From RDXT01 sp033765305 (GTDB lineage: Bacteria; Bacteroidota; Bacteroidia; J057), in the NCBI GenBank assembly GCA_033765305.1, contig JANRID010000036.1, forward strand, positions 13,312 through 77,311: a DNA stretch of 64,000 bases, read 5' to 3'. This document shows positions 24,204 to 31,972 of this stretch, piece by piece; position 1 is the stretch's first letter, and each line of letters starts with the position of its first letter. The translations under genes and the position numbers were made by a program. The notes beneath the pieces are model-generated. The model searched no databases. It had not been told where the DNA came from and saw nothing but the letters and a program-made list of their open reading frames with translations.

Positions 24204-24707
24204 ATGATGTTCAGAACCAGCGCCTCCGCCGTGTACCATTGCTCCCTGGAAAGGGCCTTCAAAGCCCCGATGCTCTGCGATGTCACCAAAGTGCATACGG
24301 GCCTGGGGCCCATGCCCCGGATTGTCGGGACCTCCGACGAGCACAACTGGGGACAGCCCGGCGGAACGAAAAAGGCCTATGCGGCCAAATCCTTCGTGCA
24401 GAAGGGGGGATTCGTGTCGATGGACCGGGTCGTGGAACGGATCGAAAACCGATACTGGAAAATCGAAGTGTACGACTTCCAGGCCTGGTTTTTCGGCTTC
24501 TACAAGTTTGTCGGCGAGTGGAACACGACTGAAATCGGCCAGAATACCATCCGGATCGACTACCACTATACGCTGCACTCCAACCATGCCCTGTTCTACC
24601 CGGTGAACTGGCTGTTCGCCAAGGTGTTCTGGAAGCGCTACATGCAGCAGGTGCTGGAGAACGTCCGGAAGCTGGCCGAAGGCGATGAGCCGTATCAGTA
24701 TGCGTGA
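24204..24707 (+). CDS. SRPBCC-like hypothetical protein
   Basis: A 167-residue cytosolic protein with no signal peptide. The pattern (hydrophobic first strand SAVYHCSLERAFKAPM, central GGFVSMDRVVERIENRYWKIEVYDF, long C-terminal amphipathic helix LENVRKLAEG) fits the START/SRPBCC helix-grip fold used for small hydrophobic ligands. It follows the Crp-type regulator by 55 bases on the same strand and is probably cotranscribed with it. No catalytic function can be assigned. Confidence 0.55.
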   Translation: MMFRTSASAVYHCSLERAFKAPMLCDVTKVHTGLGPMPRIVGTSDEHNWGQPGGTKKAYAAKSFVQKGGFVSMDRVVERIENRYWKIEVYDFQAWFFGFYKFVGEWNTTEIGQNTIRIDYHYTLHSNHALFYPVNWLFAKVFWKRYMQQVLENVRKLAEGDEPYQYA

Positions 24708-24781
24708 GGGGGGCTGGGCCTGCTTTTGCATGTGCTCCGGGCCGGGCGGCCGGTGCAACTGAGAGATTTTGTGCTGCTGCC

Positions 24782-24812
24782 TTGACTTTGGGCGTGTGCG
24801 CGCCTATGTTAG
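24782..24812 (+). promoter_or_regulatory. Type 1 promoter core (copy F) upstream of AraC gene
   Basis: TTGACTTTG starting at 24782, a 20-base spacer after TTG, and TATGTTAG at 24805-24812. Same boxes and spacing as in the longer type 1 repeats; similarity does not extend clearly into the leader. Confidence 0.5.
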
Positions 24813-24869
24813 CAGCGGACAGCGGACGATGTGCGCAGGTGCGCATACACCGGCATGGGCGGCAACAGG

Positions 24870-25724
24870 ATGAAAAAACTCCATTTTGAGCGCAACAAGT
24901 ACGGCAAGGAGCTCCTTATGGATGCCTGCAACGAAACCGAACTGGATCTCGTGGCGGACATCATGGTGCTTAATTTCTATACGCTGATTTTTTTGGAAAA
25001 AGGCAGCGGCACCTATTACCTGGACACAGCAGAAATCCCCTTCCGGGACCAGACGGTGCTTTTCATCAAGCCCGGCCAAATCAACAAGGTGGACAAAGCT
25101 GTTTTTGAAAAATGCCGTCTGCTTTTTTTTGAGGGCGATTTTCTGGATGAGTTTTTTAGCGACAAGGATTTCATTTTCAGGTTTGGCTTTTTTCAAAATA
25201 CCGAAAGCCGTCCCTACCCGCCTTTTGAAAATGAGCAGGAATTTGCCCTGTTGAACAATATTTCCCGTGAAATTTGGGCTGAAATCAAAAACCTCTCGCA
25301 GGATAGCCACCACATTCTGCGTTCGCAGATTTATTACCTGCTCGTGAAATTGCACCGTGCATACAGCCAGCACTATGGCCAGCCCAGAGACACCATGACC
25401 GACCCGGTGGTGCTCAAATTCTCCCGCCTCCTGGATGCAGAGGTGCGCAACAATCTTTCTGTGGAGCAGTTTGCGGAGCGGCTCGGCATCAGCCGGGTGC
25501 ATCTGAACACCCTGAGCCAGCGGCATTTTTCCAAAACTGCCCACCAGATCATCCGGGAGCGCATCATTGCCGAAATCAAAAAGGAAATCCGCTACACCGG
25601 CAAGGACTTGTCCGAAATTGCCTACGAGTTCAATTTTTCGGCGCCTTCGCACTTCGCCCGGTTTTTTAAGCAAATGACCGGGGTATCGCCGATGTCTTTT
25701 CGGGAGCAGTTGTCAAATTGGTAA
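24870..25724 (+). CDS. AraC-family transcriptional regulator
   Basis: A 284-residue regulator starting at ATG 24870 (MKKLHFERNKYG). The N-terminal cupin-like sensing domain spans about 20-170 (FLEKGSGTYYLDTAEIPFRDQTVLFIKPGQ). The double HTH is at about 190-280: LSVEQFAERLGISRVHLNTLSQRHFSKTAHQIIRER and LSEIAYEFNFSAPSHFARFFKQMTGVSPMSFR. It lies directly upstream of and codirectional with the 25809-28410 operon. A 20-bp-period direct repeat over its own stop codon is a likely operator, so it probably activates that operon. Confidence 0.9.
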   Translation: MKKLHFERNKYGKELLMDACNETELDLVADIMVLNFYTLIFLEKGSGTYYLDTAEIPFRDQTVLFIKPGQINKVDKAVFEKCRLLFFEGDFLDEFFSDKDFIFRFGFFQNTESRPYPPFENEQEFALLNNISREIWAEIKNLSQDSHHILRSQIYYLLVKLHRAYSQHYGQPRDTMTDPVVLKFSRLLDAEVRNNLSVEQFAERLGISRVHLNTLSQRHFSKTAHQIIRERIIAEIKKEIRYTGKDLSEIAYEFNFSAPSHFARFFKQMTGVSPMSFREQLSNW

Positions 25725-25748
25725 GCCCTTTTTCAAACCGGTAACCTT
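25713..25748 (+). promoter_or_regulatory. Predicted AraC operator: direct repeat with 20-bp period
   Basis: TCAAATTGGTAAGCC (25713-25727) and TCAAACCGGTAACCT (25733-25747) share TCAAAnnGGTAAnC. The 20-bp offset puts both on the same DNA face, as in AraC I1-I2 half-sites. CACCTTTG at 25767-25774 is a possible -7 box just downstream. Confidence 0.55.
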
Positions 25749-25808
25749 CCCGCCCCCCGACGGATGCACCTTTGCTGCAGTTATTTTTCATCACGAAACG
25801 CTGCAAGC

Positions 25809-26636
25809 ATGGACCGAAACAACTCGACCACCCTGGTCATCAAGGATTTTCATGGTGTGAAAATCCATAGCTTCGTCTCGCCATATCCGTATGCCGCCAA
25901 TGCAACGCATGTAATCGAAACGGCGAATGAATTGGTGGTGGCGGATACCCAATTCCTCAATCCGATGGCGCAAGCCTTCCGGGCATACGTGAACAGCCTC
26001 GGCAAGCCCATCAATCGGGTTTTTATTTCGCACGGGCATCCCGACCACTACTTTGGGCTGGCGTCCGCGTTTTCAGATTGTACAACCTATTCGCTGGCTG
26101 GCGTGAACCAAATCATTGCGGAATGGGGGCCGCAGATGATTAAAAATCAGAAGCCCGTTTTTGGGAATTTGATACCCGATGCCGTGCGGGTTCCGCAGCA
26201 CAGCATCGCATCCGGCACCTCCGAGATCATCGATGGCCTGACCTACGAGTATGAAGCGGTGGAAGGCGCCGAGTCCGAGGCCCAGCTGCTCATCAAATTG
26301 CCCGAACTGGGCACCATCATCGCCCAGGATTTGGTGTACAGCGGTGTGCATATGTGGCTGGGCATGGGCTGGTTTGAAAAATGGGCAGCCGAGCTCCAAC
26401 GGCTCGCCGATACGGAAGGCTACGACTACATACTCGCCGGACATGGCTTGCCCTGCACCAAGGACGAGATTCACCACAATATCCGCTACATCCAAACAGC
26501 ACAGCGGCTTTTCGAGGATGGGCTGGAAAAAGATGCTTTCAAAGCCAAGCTGCTCGAAGCCTACCCGCACAGGGAGTCGCCCATGATATTCGACCTCTAC
26601 ATCGGATTTCTTTTCGGTGCTATGAGCAGCCACTAA
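25809..26636 (+). CDS. Metallo-beta-lactamase-fold hydrolase
   Basis: A 275-residue cytosolic MBL-fold enzyme. The metal-binding HGHPDH motif is at 75-80 (HxHxDH), with further ligands in AQDLVYSGVHMW (Asp) and AGHGLPC (His, about 215-221). The family hydrolyses thioesters, lactones or similar bonds; this one resembles the quinoprotein relay/alkyl sulfatase-like branch only loosely. The ATG at 25809 was chosen because the codons before it overlap the putative operator region. It is the first gene of a four-gene operon with ABM-like, SnoaL-like and outer-membrane proteins. Confidence 0.82.
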   Translation: MDRNNSTTLVIKDFHGVKIHSFVSPYPYAANATHVIETANELVVADTQFLNPMAQAFRAYVNSLGKPINRVFISHGHPDHYFGLASAFSDCTTYSLAGVNQIIAEWGPQMIKNQKPVFGNLIPDAVRVPQHSIASGTSEIIDGLTYEYEAVEGAESEAQLLIKLPELGTIIAQDLVYSGVHMWLGMGWFEKWAAELQRLADTEGYDYILAGHGLPCTKDEIHHNIRYIQTAQRLFEDGLEKDAFKAKLLEAYPHRESPMIFDLYIGFLFGAMSSH

Positions 26637-26667
26637 TCCACTTCTTATACGCTTATACATTCAGACA

Positions 26668-27390
26668 ATGAAACGCTTCATTTTGATGGCATGCATTGGC
26701 ATGGCAGCCGCTTGTTCTCCCGTTAAGCAAGGGCTGTTGAACGACAAAGATGCGCCCGTTATTGAAATCGCGGTGCGCAAAGTCAAAGACGGCATGAAGG
26801 AAGACTTCATCGCCCGCCGAACGGACTTCATCACCGTCCTCAAAGCGCAGGATGGCGTGAGCAATGACCGGGAGTTTCAGTCTTTCTACTCCCTGCCCGA
26901 ACCCGACCAGCAGGAAGTGTTCATCGGCATGACGCAGTACGCCACCGGCAAGACGGTGGGCAAGATGCAGGGCAAGGTGCTGAGCAAGTTCATGAAATTT
27001 GCCAAAACCATGGACCTGAAAGCCTACGTCTTTGTGCAGCCGGCAGCGGGAGGGGCATTTGATCTGGGTACGCTCGCAGCCAAGCCCGGACAGGTGCTGG
27101 AGCTGGCGGTGCGCCGGGTAAAGCCGGGCCAGGAAGACGCGTTCCAATCCTCCCGCAAGGCATTCGTAACCTGGCTTGGCGGCCAGGCCGGCGTGGCAGG
27201 CAGCTGGGAATTCAAGGTGGTAGGGGGCAAGGACACAGAAGGGCTTACGGTGGGCATGTCCGTGTACGAAAGCCAGGAGGCATTCCAGGCCATTGCGGGC
27301 CAGGTGCAGTCGCTGCCCGAAGCAGGCGCCTACTTCTCCACGTTCGAGCCTGTCGCGCTGCAATATGCGGTTTCGGCAAATACCCAATAA
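26668..27390 (+). CDS. Lipoprotein with two ABM-like ferredoxin-fold domains
   Basis: A 240-residue lipoprotein, SPII signal ending GMAAAC (Cys16). Two halves share a beta-alpha-beta pattern: VIEIAVRKVKDGMKEDFIARR (about 30-50) and VLELAVRRVKPGQEDAFQSSR (about 147-167). This is the dimeric alpha/beta barrel half typical of antibiotic biosynthesis monooxygenase (ABM) proteins, here tandem. It sits 31 bases after the MBL gene and 2 bases before the SnoaL-like gene. Periplasmic or outer-membrane location is inferred; whether it is catalytic is unknown. Confidence 0.65.
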   Translation: MKRFILMACIGMAAACSPVKQGLLNDKDAPVIEIAVRKVKDGMKEDFIARRTDFITVLKAQDGVSNDREFQSFYSLPEPDQQEVFIGMTQYATGKTVGKMQGKVLSKFMKFAKTMDLKAYVFVQPAAGGAFDLGTLAAKPGQVLELAVRRVKPGQEDAFQSSRKAFVTWLGGQAGVAGSWEFKVVGGKDTEGLTVGMSVYESQEAFQAIAGQVQSLPEAGAYFSTFEPVALQYAVSANTQ

Positions 27391-27392
27391 GC

Positions 27393-27818
27393 ATGACGAC
27401 GGAAAGGCACAAGGAAATCGCCCGCCTGATCTCGCAAAAGGTAGTCAACGAACAGGAGTATGCTCCGATCGAAGCATACCTGGCCGACGATTACGTCTAT
27501 CACGGAATGGGCGGCATGACGGCGCATGCACCGCAGGGCTTTAAAACTGCCATTGCAGGGTTTCATGCCGCCATTCCTGATTTGAAGTCGGAGATCTTGG
27601 ATATGGTTGCCGAAGGCGACCGCCTGGTTATCCGCTTTTCCTTTACGGGCACGCATCGGGGCGAGTTTCTCGGATTTCCGGCAAGCGGTGCTCCGCTGCG
27701 CTTCGAAGGTATGATCATGCGCCGGTTTGCGGACGGAAAGGTGGCGGAGGACTGGGACTATTTCGATTTTCCGGCTGTCGTAGCACAGCTTGAATCGTAT
27801 ACGCAACTGAAATCATGA
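27393..27818 (+). CDS. SnoaL-like ester cyclase family protein
   Basis: A 141-residue NTF2-fold protein matching the SnoaL/ester cyclase family: EYLADDYVYHG-type segment (YLADDYVYHGMGG, about 29-41), AIPDLKSEILDMVAEGDRLVIRFSFTGTHRGEF and a final KVAEDWDYFDFPAVVAQL. No signal peptide, so cytosolic. It follows the ABM-like gene by 2 bases and precedes the barrel gene by 7, clearly one operon. Members act on polyketide-like or other small esters; substrate here unknown. Confidence 0.82.
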   Translation: MTTERHKEIARLISQKVVNEQEYAPIEAYLADDYVYHGMGGMTAHAPQGFKTAIAGFHAAIPDLKSEILDMVAEGDRLVIRFSFTGTHRGEFLGFPASGAPLRFEGMIMRRFADGKVAEDWDYFDFPAVVAQLESYTQLKS

Positions 27819-27825
27819 GTTGTTG

Positions 27826-28410
27826 ATGAAAAATTTGGTATTATTCCTTGCTGTTGCCCTGATGACTTGGCCGGCAGCCGCACAGCGCACGGATAAACGT
27901 ACGTACTGGCAGGTGAAAGCGGACTTTCTCAAGCCCCTGATCAACCAAAGCGCAGTGGCTCGCCTTGACTATGGGTTTGGCCGCCACTTGCTGGGCCTGG
28001 TAGGCGGCGTGGGCGGTCGAATTTCCGAGTTCGACAATGAGCAATACGACACCTATCAGGACAACATCAACTATCGGTTCGGACTGGAATATCAGTATTT
28101 CCTGAGCAGGCAGAAAGCCAATCGGGGCTTCTACATCGGCGGGGATGTCGATTTTTCCAGCCATACCATCGGGTCGAAAATCACGGACGAGTCGGTGGAC
28201 AACATTGCCGTCTTCACGCCGGGTCTTTGGGTAGGCTGGCTCTGGAAACCCTTTTCCAATGCCGGTTTCGTCGTCGATGTGACCCTTGCGCACCCGCGCT
28301 ACAGTTTTGGCGATATTCAGCAAGTACCCTTTCAAACCGTGCCGACGCCTTACGAGCCCGCAAACCTGTTCAATTTTCTGGGGCCATGGAGCATCGGGTG
28401 GCGGTTTTAG
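27826..28410 (+). CDS. Outer-membrane beta-barrel-like protein, end of operon
   Basis: A 194-residue protein with a Sec signal (ending TWPAAAQ) and about eight amphipathic strands, finishing in an aromatic Phe (WSIGWRF). It contains YGFGRHLLGLVGGVGGR and GFYIGGDVDFSSH. Likely a small outer-membrane barrel. Position as last gene suggests a role in uptake or export connected with the three upstream enzymes. No named family recognised. Confidence 0.65.
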   Translation: MKNLVLFLAVALMTWPAAAQRTDKRTYWQVKADFLKPLINQSAVARLDYGFGRHLLGLVGGVGGRISEFDNEQYDTYQDNINYRFGLEYQYFLSRQKANRGFYIGGDVDFSSHTIGSKITDESVDNIAVFTPGLWVGWLWKPFSNAGFVVDVTLAHPRYSFGDIQQVPFQTVPTPYEPANLFNFLGPWSIGWRF

Positions 28411-28774
28411 CCAGGCCAAACCAGCGGCCGGATGCGGGGATGCGGCCCATGGATGAATCAGCGAGGCGATCGTGCTGACGCTTTCACAAGATACCCGCGC
28501 AATACCCGCCCAAGCTAGAAACGGGCTCCAGCCATGCATCCATGCCCGTCGCCAGCAAACGCTGACGGCGGCGTGGATGCACCCTATTGGCATCTATCCC
28601 TGCCCCGGCCTAAAAGCCTCAACAGATCTTGACTTTGCGGCTGAGGCTGTGTAGGTTGGCGGTACGTTCCTGGGTGCGCAGCGGCGAGGACGTTCCGCGC
28701 ATGCGGATGCAGGCATCCGGGTGGCGTCAGCACGGCTGCCGGCGGCAACGGCACCATGACACATACAATCAACA
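28411..28774. other. Intergenic region with hairpin and type 1 repeat (copy E)
   Basis: 364 bases without a convincing gene. It contains a strong imperfect hairpin at 28536-28580 (outer stem GCATCCA/TGGATGC, continued with a wobble pair) that may end the upstream operon, then the type 1 repeat with its promoter. Short frames here lack coding character. Confidence 0.6.
28627..28731 (+). repeat. Type 1 promoter repeat, copy E
   Basis: Contains TTGACTTTG (TTG 28629-28631), a 20-base spacer and TAGGTTGG (28652-28659). The rest matches copy D (31221-31328), including CGCGCATGCGGATGCAGGC near its end. It drives the agmatine deiminase-like gene. Confidence 0.65.
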
Positions 28775-30070
28775 ATGAAATATATACTTTCAATCATCAC
28801 CGCCCTCGCATTGCTGTCTTGCGATCCAAAAGGCGACAAATTTTATATGCCCGCCGAATGGGAACCGCACGATGCCGTCTGGCTTGGCTGGGAGCCAGAT
28901 AGTACACTTGAGGTGCATCCCGTTGTTGTGGAGCTGGTAAAAACGCTTACCCCGCATGTACCTGTAAAATTTGCATGTGACTCTGACAGCTTACTGCAAA
29001 CTGCCAAAAGCTATCTGCTTCGCCATCAAGTAGATACTTCAAATATCCGATTCTATGTAATGCCCGGAGACCGCTACTGGATTAGAGACCATGGGGCTGC
29101 TTTTCTGGTCAGCAAAACAGGAGCGCTTGGTGTAGCTGATTTTGGCTGGGACCTCTATGGGTACCCTGTATTTCTGCAGGAGAAGTATCACAACAACCAA
29201 GACAGTGTACGTAAATATCTCAACGCAATTCTGCCTTCCATCATGAGAACCAGCAAGGTGGACAGCCTGATGGCGTTAGCCGAAAACGCCGCCATGTTTA
29301 AAACGGATGTGGTTCATGAAGGAGGAAACATTGAAGTAAATGGCAAGGGAACCCTCATCGTTTGCGAATCGGCAGTCAGGCACCGCAATCCCCACCTGAC
29401 CAACGCATATATTGAAAGCGAATTTAAAAGAGTCCTGGGTGTATCGAAAGTCATTTGGCTCAAACAAGGCCTGGCAGAAGACCCCAATGGGTTTTTCAGA
29501 CGCATAACGGGCAATTATGTCGGTGGAGGCGTGCAGCACTCCGATGAGTTTGTCCGGTTTTCAAATGCAAATACGATTTTACTGGCATGGGTTGACGAGT
29601 CGGAAAAAGACTTGAATCCCATAAACAGCATGAACTATAAAATTCTGCAGGAAGCCTATCAGATACTGAAAGAGGCGACAGACCAGGACGGGAAGCCATT
29701 TGAGATCGTGAAGGTTCCGCTGCCTGATTTAATAACAAAAAAAATAGTTGCAACAGCTGATTACGCTTCCGCAGCACCTTACGACATCCCGGTAAGCGGG
29801 TTTTACACGTCTGAAGCGCCGGCGGTTGGAGACACGTTGTATAGGGTGCCTGCATCGAGCTATTTAAATTATCTGGTTACCAATGGTCTCGTACTTGTTT
29901 CAAGTTATACGGCAGCGGGCTCTTCCCAGGAAAAAGAAGACCGGGTACGCAAGATTTTTGAAGCGCAGTTCCCGGGAAGAAAAATTGTATTCATCAATGC
30001 GATGCCTCAAAATTGGAACGGCGGAGGCATTCATTGCTCGACACAGCAGCAGCCAAGCAGCAACCCATAG
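28775..30070 (+). CDS. Agmatine deiminase/peptidyl-arginine deiminase family lipoprotein
   Basis: A 431-residue guanidino-group-modifying enzyme (GME superfamily). SPII signal ending ALALLSC (Cys16). Family marks: MPAEWEPHDAVWLGWE (about 25-40), DRYWIRDHGAAFLV (Asp), VHEGGNIEVNG, a central HSDEF (catalytic His) and the nucleophile Cys421 in GGGIHCSTQQQP. Such enzymes hydrolyse agmatine, or arginine in peptides, to citrulline-type products and ammonia. Export as a lipoprotein is unusual for agmatine deiminases and recalls the secreted arginine deiminase of Porphyromonas. Single-gene unit under a type 1 repeat promoter; GC lower than core genes. Confidence 0.88.
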   Translation: MKYILSIITALALLSCDPKGDKFYMPAEWEPHDAVWLGWEPDSTLEVHPVVVELVKTLTPHVPVKFACDSDSLLQTAKSYLLRHQVDTSNIRFYVMPGDRYWIRDHGAAFLVSKTGALGVADFGWDLYGYPVFLQEKYHNNQDSVRKYLNAILPSIMRTSKVDSLMALAENAAMFKTDVVHEGGNIEVNGKGTLIVCESAVRHRNPHLTNAYIESEFKRVLGVSKVIWLKQGLAEDPNGFFRRITGNYVGGGVQHSDEFVRFSNANTILLAWVDESEKDLNPINSMNYKILQEAYQILKEATDQDGKPFEIVKVPLPDLITKKIVATADYASAAPYDIPVSGFYTSEAPAVGDTLYRVPASSYLNYLVTNGLVLVSSYTAAGSSQEKEDRVRKIFEAQFPGRKIVFINAMPQNWNGGGIHCSTQQQPSSNP

Positions 30071-30260
30071 CGGCCGTACGTATTGCGCGTGATTGCGCAT
30101 GCACAGCGGCCCCCAACATGGCTTTTACATCCGGCGGGTGACGTGCACGCTTGGCGCTTGGTGCTTGGTGCTTCGCTTCAAGCGCAGTGCTGGCAGGCAG
30201 CTTGGTTTCAGCCTCCCAATCCCACGCCCAAACCCCTTCATCCGCAATCCCGCCGCGCAC

Positions 30261-31124
30261 TTATTCCGGCTGCCCTCCCTCCAGCTTCCTCAGCATCGCA
30301 TAGTCGATATAAAAAGTCCCGAAGGGGATAAGGCAGGCGATCAGCACTTTCCAGGTGGTTTTCCAGAACTGCCAGCCCTGCTCGCTTGCCGATTTGCCCG
30401 TCGCCTGCCGGACCGCCTTGTTCAGGTGGTTGGGGCTGACGCCAAGCTGCCCGGCATAAAAGGCAAGAGGGTGAAATTCGGATATATAATTGATTATCAA
30501 GTTTTTAAAATCATCTGCCAGCACCTCTGCCCTTGGCTGCCGCCGCTCCGGAACGACAGCAGGAAGGCAGCGCCGCAGCTCGTAGCAGAGGGTAACGAGG
30601 TAGGCATCTATCAGGCGCAGGTCGGGCTGGGGCCGGTATGCTGCCAGCAGCCGCCCGAAAATGGCCTCCGCTGCCGCCTCCGTCTGCGGGTGTAGCCGGA
30701 GCCCCCCGGTCTTCATATGTGCGCCGAGCAGCAGCAGTTCCTGCACCATGTGCTCCTTATGATAAAGCTGGAGGATGGTCTCCAGACTGAAGTGGCAATA
30801 ATAGCCCGCGATGTCCGCAGAGATAAAGTCCACTGAAGAAATCTGGCCGGCCAGCAGGATATGAGCCTCCCCGGGCCCGAGGGAAATAGCACGTCCATCG
30901 GCCCCGCGCAGCAGCCGCCCGCGCGTGAGGAAGAGCAGCTCCGTCACCTCCCTTCGGTGCGGGTGGGCCGGCAGCTTCATCCACGGCGCCACCGCTTCGA
31001 GCCGCGTGATCAGAAAGCGCTCCGGATGGGCGGGGAAGGCAGCCTCGAAGGGCTGCGGGGACTGGACGTAGCGGCTCCACAGCGCTTCAGTGCTCAGCAG
31101 GGGGATGGCGGGAGTGGCATGCAT
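30261..31124 (-). pseudogene. Chimeric AraC regulator with DUF3817-type C-terminus
   Basis: 287 residues from ATG 31124. The N-terminal cupin domain and the first HTH (FYAGQLGVSPNHLNKAVRQATGKSASE) are intact. After that the second HTH is missing; instead the last ~38 residues read FWKTTWKVLIACLIPFGTFYID, the final membrane helix of DUF3817-family integral membrane proteins. The junction is near 30377. The simplest reading is an in-frame deletion that joined the 5' part of an araC gene to the 3' end of a downstream DUF3817 gene. AraC proteins need both HTHs, so regulation is probably lost. TAGTTTTG on the reverse strand (31149-31156) is a perfect -7 box. Confidence 0.7.
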
Positions 31125-31451
31125 GCGCGCAGGGTCAGGGTTTCCGCACAAAACTAGCTAATTTGCCCGCAGGATGTTCGTCCTGCGCCGCCGGCTGCCG
31201 GGGCGACATGCCCCGACAGATCTTGACTTTGCAGCTGAGGCTGTGTAGATTAGCAATGCGTTCTTTGGAGCGTGGCGGGTAGCAGGTCCCGCGCATGCGG
31301 ATGCAGGCATCCGGGTGGCATCACGCCCGTTACGTTCAAGGCACTTGCAGACAGCAAAGCGACGGACTGACCGATGAAATTTCAGGTACGATTGCGATGA
31401 AATAAATTTGACTGCTGAAAACGTATCCGGCTTCTAACCACCGCGACTGAA
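31125..31451. other. Intergenic region with hairpins and type 1 repeat (copy D)
   Basis: 327 bases. From left: -7 box of the chimeric araC on the reverse strand (31149-31156), a hairpin 31168-31187 (CGCAGGA/TCCTGCG), a second hairpin 31199-31215 (CGGGGC/GCCCCG), copy D of the type 1 repeat, and an AT-richer stretch leading to the VOC gene. No coding frame seen. Confidence 0.6.
31221..31328 (+). repeat. Type 1 promoter repeat, copy D
   Basis: TTG 31223-31225, 20 bases, TAGATTAG 31246-31253, then GTTCTTTGG at the predicted transcript start. About 80 percent similar by eye to copy E over its whole length. It stands ~200 bases before the VOC gene. Confidence 0.65.
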
Positions 31452-31805
31452 ATGTATAAAGCATTATTTTTAAGCCCCATGATCCCCTCTTTCAATATAG
31501 AAGAGACGGCTGACTTCTTTACAAGCATTTTGGGGTTTTCATCCATCATGCACACTGACACGTACGCAGTGTATCAAAAGGACAACCTGACGATCCACAT
31601 ATTACAGGCAGGAGCGCATATTGGGCAAATGGAATTTTACTTAGAGATAGACAACGTTGACGACCTCTGGGCAGCAATCAAGGACAAAGTTAAAAACTTG
31701 AAAACACGGGAACCCTTTAATCGGGACTATGGAATGCGCGAAATCCATATTTCAATTCCGCAGACCAATACGTTATTATTTATTGGACAGGAAATAAAAC
31801 CTTAA
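31452..31805 (+). CDS. VOC (glyoxalase/bleomycin-resistance fold) family protein
   Basis: A 117-residue cytosolic protein of the vicinal-oxygen-chelate fold: SFNIEETADFFTSILGF (about 13-29), IHILQAGAHIGQMEFYLEIDNVDDLWAAI (about 50-80) and REIHISIPQTNTLLFIGQE at the end. Two beta-alpha-beta-beta-beta modules are visible. His and Glu metal ligands are not all obvious, so it may be a ligand-binding rather than metal-dependent member. GC content is clearly lower than the neighbours. Single-gene unit behind type 1 repeat copy D. Confidence 0.82.
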   Translation: MYKALFLSPMIPSFNIEETADFFTSILGFSSIMHTDTYAVYQKDNLTIHILQAGAHIGQMEFYLEIDNVDDLWAAIKDKVKNLKTREPFNRDYGMREIHISIPQTNTLLFIGQEIKP

Positions 31806-31972
31806 CAATCATAATAGCTGACTTTCATTGCATTGGACGTTTCCGTCCGACCTTAACGCCCGGCCCCCAGCCGCATGTGTCTGCAATGGAGCCGTGACGA
31901 GTTGGCCTTACGTTTGTCTTCGTTCGACGTTTCGTATTGCGGGACAGAACACAGCTTCGGAATGCCCCCCCC

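Noticed and set aside
30093..30695. 200-codon plus-strand frame
   Set aside because: Antisense of the chimeric araC gene with no domain or signal.
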